DNA of 8,942 nt. Origin: an uncultured Chlorobiota bacterium (GTDB taxonomy: Bacteria > Bacteroidota > Bacteroidia > Bacteroidales > JAADGE01). The position numbers and the translations under genes were made by a program. The notes beneath the pieces were generated by a model that was not told the DNA's origin, searched no databases, and saw only the letters and a program-made list of their open reading frames with translations. The stretch lies in NCBI GenBank assembly GCA_947311265.1, contig CAMZKQ010000115.1, positions 1 to 8,942 of the forward strand, given 5' to 3'. Positions 6,063 to 8,942 of this stretch are shown one piece after another (position 1 is the stretch's first letter; each line of letters opens with the position of its first letter).

Positions 6063-6079
6063 GTTTTAACCAAAGTGTT

Positions 6080-6766
6080 TTGCAGAGTTTAGTGTATGAA
6101 AATAACAAAATCCATAGGAGCCTTTTTTTTCCATTGTTTTTTTCTGCCATAATTTGGGGGGTAAAAATTATTGAATCGGCTTTGCCTTACAGTTTTGCTA
6201 AATTCGGGATTTATCCTAAAACGCTCTTTGGTTTAAAGGGGGTGCTTTTTGCCCCTTTTATTCATGATGATTTTTCGCATTTAGTGTCCAACACGGTTCC
6301 GCTTGTGATTTTGGGGGCAATGCTTTTCTTCTTTTATCCACGAAGTGGGCTAAAAGCGATGGCTTTAATTTGGCTTATTGGTGGTCTTGCGGTTTGGGCT
6401 ACTGCTCGGAGTGCCTACCATATTGGGGCTAGTGGTCTTGTTTTTGGTTTAGTGTCCTTTCTTCTTTTTTCAGGTATTATTCATAAAAAGCGGCAACTTT
6501 ATGCGGTGTCTTTAATTATTATTTTCTTGTATGGTAGTATGATACAGGGTGTTTTTCCTGGCGATATAGCAATTTCTTGGGAGGGGCATTTATCCGGTTT
6601 TATTTCGGGGGGATTTGCGGCTGTTATTTTCATGAAAATAGAGCCTTATAATAGTGTGTACGATAAGGAGTTGGTTAAAGAGGATTTTGAAAATATTACA
6701 ATTTCGGAGCCTGAATTTGGCGATAAGTTTAGTGAGGTGGAGTATTTTTTTAAAGCGGAAGAGTAA
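6080..6766 (+). CDS. Rhomboid-family intramembrane serine protease
   Basis: This polytopic inner-membrane protease of 228 residues cleaves transmembrane segments of other proteins; its substrates are unknown. The catalytic dyad is visible: Ser118 in HIGASGLVFG and His170 in WEGHLSGF. The H-x3-N motif of the second helix (His67, Asn71 in HLVSN) and Trp106/Arg110 of the L1 loop are also present. About six hydrophobic segments span 15-185, followed by an acidic cytoplasmic tail of about 40 residues. The start is uncertain: the longest form uses TTG (6080), a GTG lies in frame at 6092, and no in-frame ATG precedes the first membrane helix (the ATG at 6096 is out of frame). No convincing promoter was found; TAATTTTG at 5917-5924 fits the -7 pattern but is 150 bases away and lacks a -33 element. 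The coding strand is rich in T and G, with T8 (6123-6130) and G6 (6156-6161) runs. Confidence 0.93.
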   Translation: MQSLVYENNKIHRSLFFPLFFSAIIWGVKIIESALPYSFAKFGIYPKTLFGLKGVLFAPFIHDDFSHLVSNTVPLVILGAMLFFFYPRSGLKAMALIWLIGGLAVWATARSAYHIGASGLVFGLVSFLLFSGIIHKKRQLYAVSLIIIFLYGSMIQGVFPGDIAISWEGHLSGFISGGFAAVIFMKIEPYNSVYDKELVKEDFENITISEPEFGDKFSEVEYFFKAEE

Positions 6767-6803
6767 CGAAAAAAACGTTGGGCTGAAAATTAAAGGGTTT
6801 TAA

Positions 6804-7303
6804 ATTGGGGTTAATCAAAAGGTTATTCTCTATATAAATCTAATTTTAAGGAAATTACAAAATCGTGTAAAGGTGTTTTTATGATTTTAAAAATGATTTT
6901 TTAATTAATTGGCGAAAAAATAGAGCATATTAGCTATGTTCACGACCATACAAGGAATAGTTGGGTTCTGGGTTTCAAGATATTAACGCTTGAATCTTGG
7001 GACGAAAAGAGTTTTATCGGGCTTGATTTTACTTTGCAAAAAAAATATTAGAGCTATTAGATGTAGAGATTAACAATTTAATACGCAAAATTATGAACCA
7101 AGAAAAAAACAGAACCTAAAATAATAAAAATGTTAATTGCTTTAAAAACCGTAAAATAAGAACTCTTTTTGCAACCATATTATAACTACCTGTAAATAAG
7201 CAGAATAAAGCAATAAAACAAGGTCAAATTATAAAATAAATACAGTATATATCAAGGAGCTAACCAGTCCAAAACTTTAGTTAGTAAAAATAAGCTCATG
7301 TAG
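6804..7303 (+). pseudogene. Decayed DDE transposase (insertion-sequence remnant)
   Basis: Pieces of one transposase can be read in order across different frames of the plus strand. Segment 6804-6884 gives INLILRKLQNRVKVF. Segment 6905-7051 gives GEKIEHISYVHDH, then WVLGFKILTLESWD and SFIGLDFTLQKK. Segment 7027-7119 gives LELLDVEINNLIRK. A short piece near 7121 gives IIKMLIALK, 7192-7239 gives AIKQGQI, and 7235-7303 gives KYSIYQGANQSKTL. Together these resemble the order in IS4-like DDE transposases: a first-aspartate region, a G-K-x-IE...HDH...LGFK...LDFSL block, a helical region before the second aspartate, and a K-Y-x-Y-x-G strand. The aspartates expected after VKVF are gone (MILKM), and the second-aspartate DSWF-like motif is not found. 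At least four frameshifts and several stops separate the pieces. No terminal repeats were recognised. Family assignment is from memory of motifs. Confidence 0.6.
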
Positions 7304-7346
7304 TTTTACAAGTTAAGAAACATTTTGTTTTTGAAAAATTTAAAAT

Positions 7347-7382
7347 TTGGAAAAAGAAATCAAAAATAAAAACTTACCTTTG
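7347..7382 (+). promoter_or_regulatory. Promoter candidate for rarA
   Basis: TACCTTTG (7375-7382) is an exact TAnnTTTG. The nearest TTG (7347-7349) is 25 bases upstream, longer than usual. The start would be near 7388, about 20 bases before the ATG. Confidence 0.45.
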
Positions 7383-7407
7383 TTGCAAAATCCTATAAGT
7401 AAACTAA

Positions 7408-8682
7408 ATGTCGAATATCCCATTACCAGAACGTGCTCGTCCAAAGCGTTTAGATAATTACATAGGGCAACAGCACCTTGTAGGAAAAGGGGCTATTCTA
7501 CGAAAAATGATTGACTCGGGCAAACTTTCCTCATTTATTTTGTGGGGCCCTCCCGGAGTAGGCAAAACTACGCTTGCAAAAATTATTGCAGCCAAGCTAG
7601 AACGCCCTTTTTATACACTAAGTGCGGTAACATCTGGCGTAAAAGACGTGCGTGAGGTAATAAAACAAGCCAAAAGCCGCCAATTTTTCTCGAGTTTTAG
7701 CCCCATTCTTTTTATTGATGAAATTCACCGATTTAGCAAATCCCAACAAGACTCCTTGCTTGGAGCGGTAGAAGATGGTACATTTACATTAATTGGAGCA
7801 ACTACCGAAAACCCCTCGTTTGAAGTTATCTCGCCTTTACTCTCTCGCTGCCAAGTCTATATTTTAGAGCCTTTAAATAAAGCAGATTTAAAACAGCTTT
7901 TTGAGCAAACTATTGCCCAAGATATTGAGCTAAAACAGCTAAATATTAAAGTAAAAGAAACCGATGCTTTATTTCTCCATGCCGGAGGAGATGCACGTAA
8001 ACTACTAAACATCATAGAGTTAGTAGTAAACTCATCTCCAGAAAAGGTCATCTTTTCTGATGCGATTGTAAATAATGTATTACAACAAAAAATAGCCAGC
8101 TACGATAAAAATGGAGAGATGCACTACGACATCATTTCTGCATTTATAAAATCAATAAGGGGTAGCGACCCCAATGCAGCAATTTACTGGCTTGCCCGAA
8201 TGGTTGAAGGCGGCGAAGATGTAAAATTTATTGCCCGCCGCCTAATTATTTCAGCAGCAGAAGATATTGGGTTAGCCAACCCAAATGCACTCCTTTTGGC
8301 CAACTCTTGCTTTCAGGCAGTTTCAATAATTGGATTTCCAGAATCCCGAATTATACTCTCGGAAGCCACAATTTATTTGGCCAATTCGCCCAAAAGCAAT
8401 TCTGCCTACATGGCCATAGGCGATGCACAGCAACTCGTAAAAAAAACAGGTAATTTGCCAGTCCCGCTTTCGCTACGCAACTCCCCCACAAAATTAATGA
8501 AAGAGTTAGGCTACGGAAAAGGCTACAAATATTCGCATGCTTACAAAAATAATTTTGCAGAGCAAGAATTTTTGCCCGAAGAAATTTCAGGCACATCAAT
8601 TTACAAAGCTGGGGATAACCCCCACGAAAATAAATCTGCCCAAATACTAAAATCCTTTTGGGGCAAGCGCTATAAATTTTAA
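7408..8682 (+). CDS. rarA: Replication-associated recombination protein A (AAA+ ATPase, MgsA/WRNIP1 family)
   Basis: RarA is a tetrameric AAA+ ATPase that acts at stalled or gapped replication forks, in contact with single-stranded-DNA-binding protein. This protein has 424 residues, close to the family norm. The N-terminal LPERARPKRLDNYIGQQHL leads into Walker A GPPGVGKTT (47-55), Walker B LFIDEIHRF (101-109), sensor 1 ATTENPSFE (131-139) and the sensor 2 arginine in GGDARK (Arg197). The C-terminal oligomerisation part shows RGSDPNAAIYWLARM (251-265), RRLIISAAEDIGLANP and the LMKELGYGKGYKYSHAY block. The start ATG (7408) follows the promoter candidate closely. Its coding strand is C-rich relative to G, unlike the rhomboid gene before it. 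No partner gene is linked. Confidence 0.96.
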   Translation: MSNIPLPERARPKRLDNYIGQQHLVGKGAILRKMIDSGKLSSFILWGPPGVGKTTLAKIIAAKLERPFYTLSAVTSGVKDVREVIKQAKSRQFFSSFSPILFIDEIHRFSKSQQDSLLGAVEDGTFTLIGATTENPSFEVISPLLSRCQVYILEPLNKADLKQLFEQTIAQDIELKQLNIKVKETDALFLHAGGDARKLLNIIELVVNSSPEKVIFSDAIVNNVLQQKIASYDKNGEMHYDIISAFIKSIRGSDPNAAIYWLARMVEGGEDVKFIARRLIISAAEDIGLANPNALLLANSCFQAVSIIGFPESRIILSEATIYLANSPKSNSAYMAIGDAQQLVKKTGNLPVPLSLRNSPTKLMKELGYGKGYKYSHAYKNNFAEQEFLPEEISGTSIYKAGDNPHENKSAQILKSFWGKRYKF

Positions 8683-8784
8683 ATGTATTTTCTAGCTTTT
8701 CTTTTGCAACCACTTAAAAAAAATATCATCATATAATAGAATTTATCTGCCAATAAATCTCAAATAAAAAAAAGAGTACCGAAA

Positions 8785-8820
8785 TTTGATATGAATAACT
8801 GAAACTTTTGTTTAAATTTG
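8785..8820 (+). promoter_or_regulatory. Promoter candidate for the secreted-protein gene
   Basis: TAAATTTG (8813-8820) is an exact TAnnTTTG; TTTG at 8785-8788 is a possible -33 element with a long 24-base spacer. The start would be near 8826, about 25 bases before the ATG at 8851. Confidence 0.45.
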
Positions 8821-8850
8821 CATCAGAAAAATCATTAAATTATCATAATT

Positions 8851-8942
8851 ATGAAACAAAAACTTACTTTTTTAATGGCAATCCTGCTTAGCTCAATGGG
8901 GGCATTTGCCCAGCTGGACACCTCTGCAACACGGCTAGTGGC
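8851..8942 (+). CDS. Secreted protein, 5' end only
   Basis: Thirty codons are visible before the window ends. They begin with a clear Sec signal peptide: MKQK, a hydrophobic core (LTFLMAILLSSMG), and the cleavage site AFA before Gln21. This is the usual form of exported proteins in Bacteroidota. The mature part so far reads QLDTSATRLV, too short to name. The ATG at 8851 follows an AT-rich leader with no Shine-Dalgarno and the promoter candidate at 8785-8820. It could be an outer-membrane, periplasmic or gliding/type IX-secreted protein. Confidence 0.8.
   Translation, partial: MKQKLTFLMAILLSSMGAFAQLDTSATRLV

Noticed and set aside
6974..6999. Overlapping inverted repeats (TTCAAG/CTTGAA and CAAGAT/ATCTTG) in the rhomboid-rarA spacer
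   Set aside because: They fall inside the best-preserved coding segment of the transposase fossil, so coding origin is the simpler explanation than an RNA element.
6767..7407. A tRNA, small RNA or CRISPR array in the long spacer
   Set aside because: No cloverleaf, no regularly spaced repeats and no conserved structured core were seen; the transposase fossil explains most of it.
8351..8713. 120-codon open frame antisense to the end of rarA
   Set aside because: It overlaps strongly conserved rarA codons; it has no motif and its extension past rarA is only about 30 bases.
8741..8758. ATTTAT/ATAAAT stem after rarA as a terminator
   Set aside because: Only six A-T pairs with no adjacent T-run on the plus strand; too weak to call.

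Overview
The window is AT-rich chromosomal DNA from a member of the Bacteroidota (Cytophaga/Flavobacterium group in the wide sense). Four things point there: promoter-like elements of the TTG/TTTG plus TAnnTTTG type, the acpP-fabF-rnc-(IPExxxVDY-like) gene order, a GAF sensor protein of a form common in that phylum, and genes without Shine-Dalgarno sites. No rRNA, tRNA or CRISPR array is visible.

Layout, left to right. Bases 1-30 may be the tail of an upstream gene. A well-formed promoter (65-95) precedes a ThiF/MoeB-family adenylyltransferase (206-925) that lacks the family's catalytic and zinc cysteines. Next is a two-helix membrane sensor with a GAF domain (1111-2922), carrying a run of eight G near its start. 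It converges on, and overlaps by 17 bp, the end of a minus-strand fatty-acid/RNA cluster that reads acpP (5883-5647), fabF (5424-4174), rnc (4026-3298) and a diverged IPExxxVDY-like protein (3313-2906). The cluster is punctuated by three stem-loops: a strong one after acpP, a perfect inverted repeat over the proximal fabF promoter, and one in the rnc leader. Divergent from acpP is a rhomboid-family intramembrane protease (6080-6766).

The 641 bp between rhomboid and rarA look empty by ORF length, but they hold the fossil of a DDE transposase spread over several reading frames (about 6804-7303). After it come rarA, a replication-fork AAA+ ATPase (7408-8682), and the first 30 codons of a secreted protein (8851 onward, cut by the window edge).

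How the genes work together: acpP supplies the acyl carrier and fabF elongates acyl chains on it. rnc and the IPExxxVDY-like gene overlap and are probably co-transcribed downstream of fabF. The other genes look independently transcribed. I see no clearly novel multi-gene system. The items most worth a second look are the cysteine-less E1-like enzyme, the G8 tract in the sensor gene, the operator-like repeat on the fabF promoter, the rnc leader hairpin and the transposase fossil.
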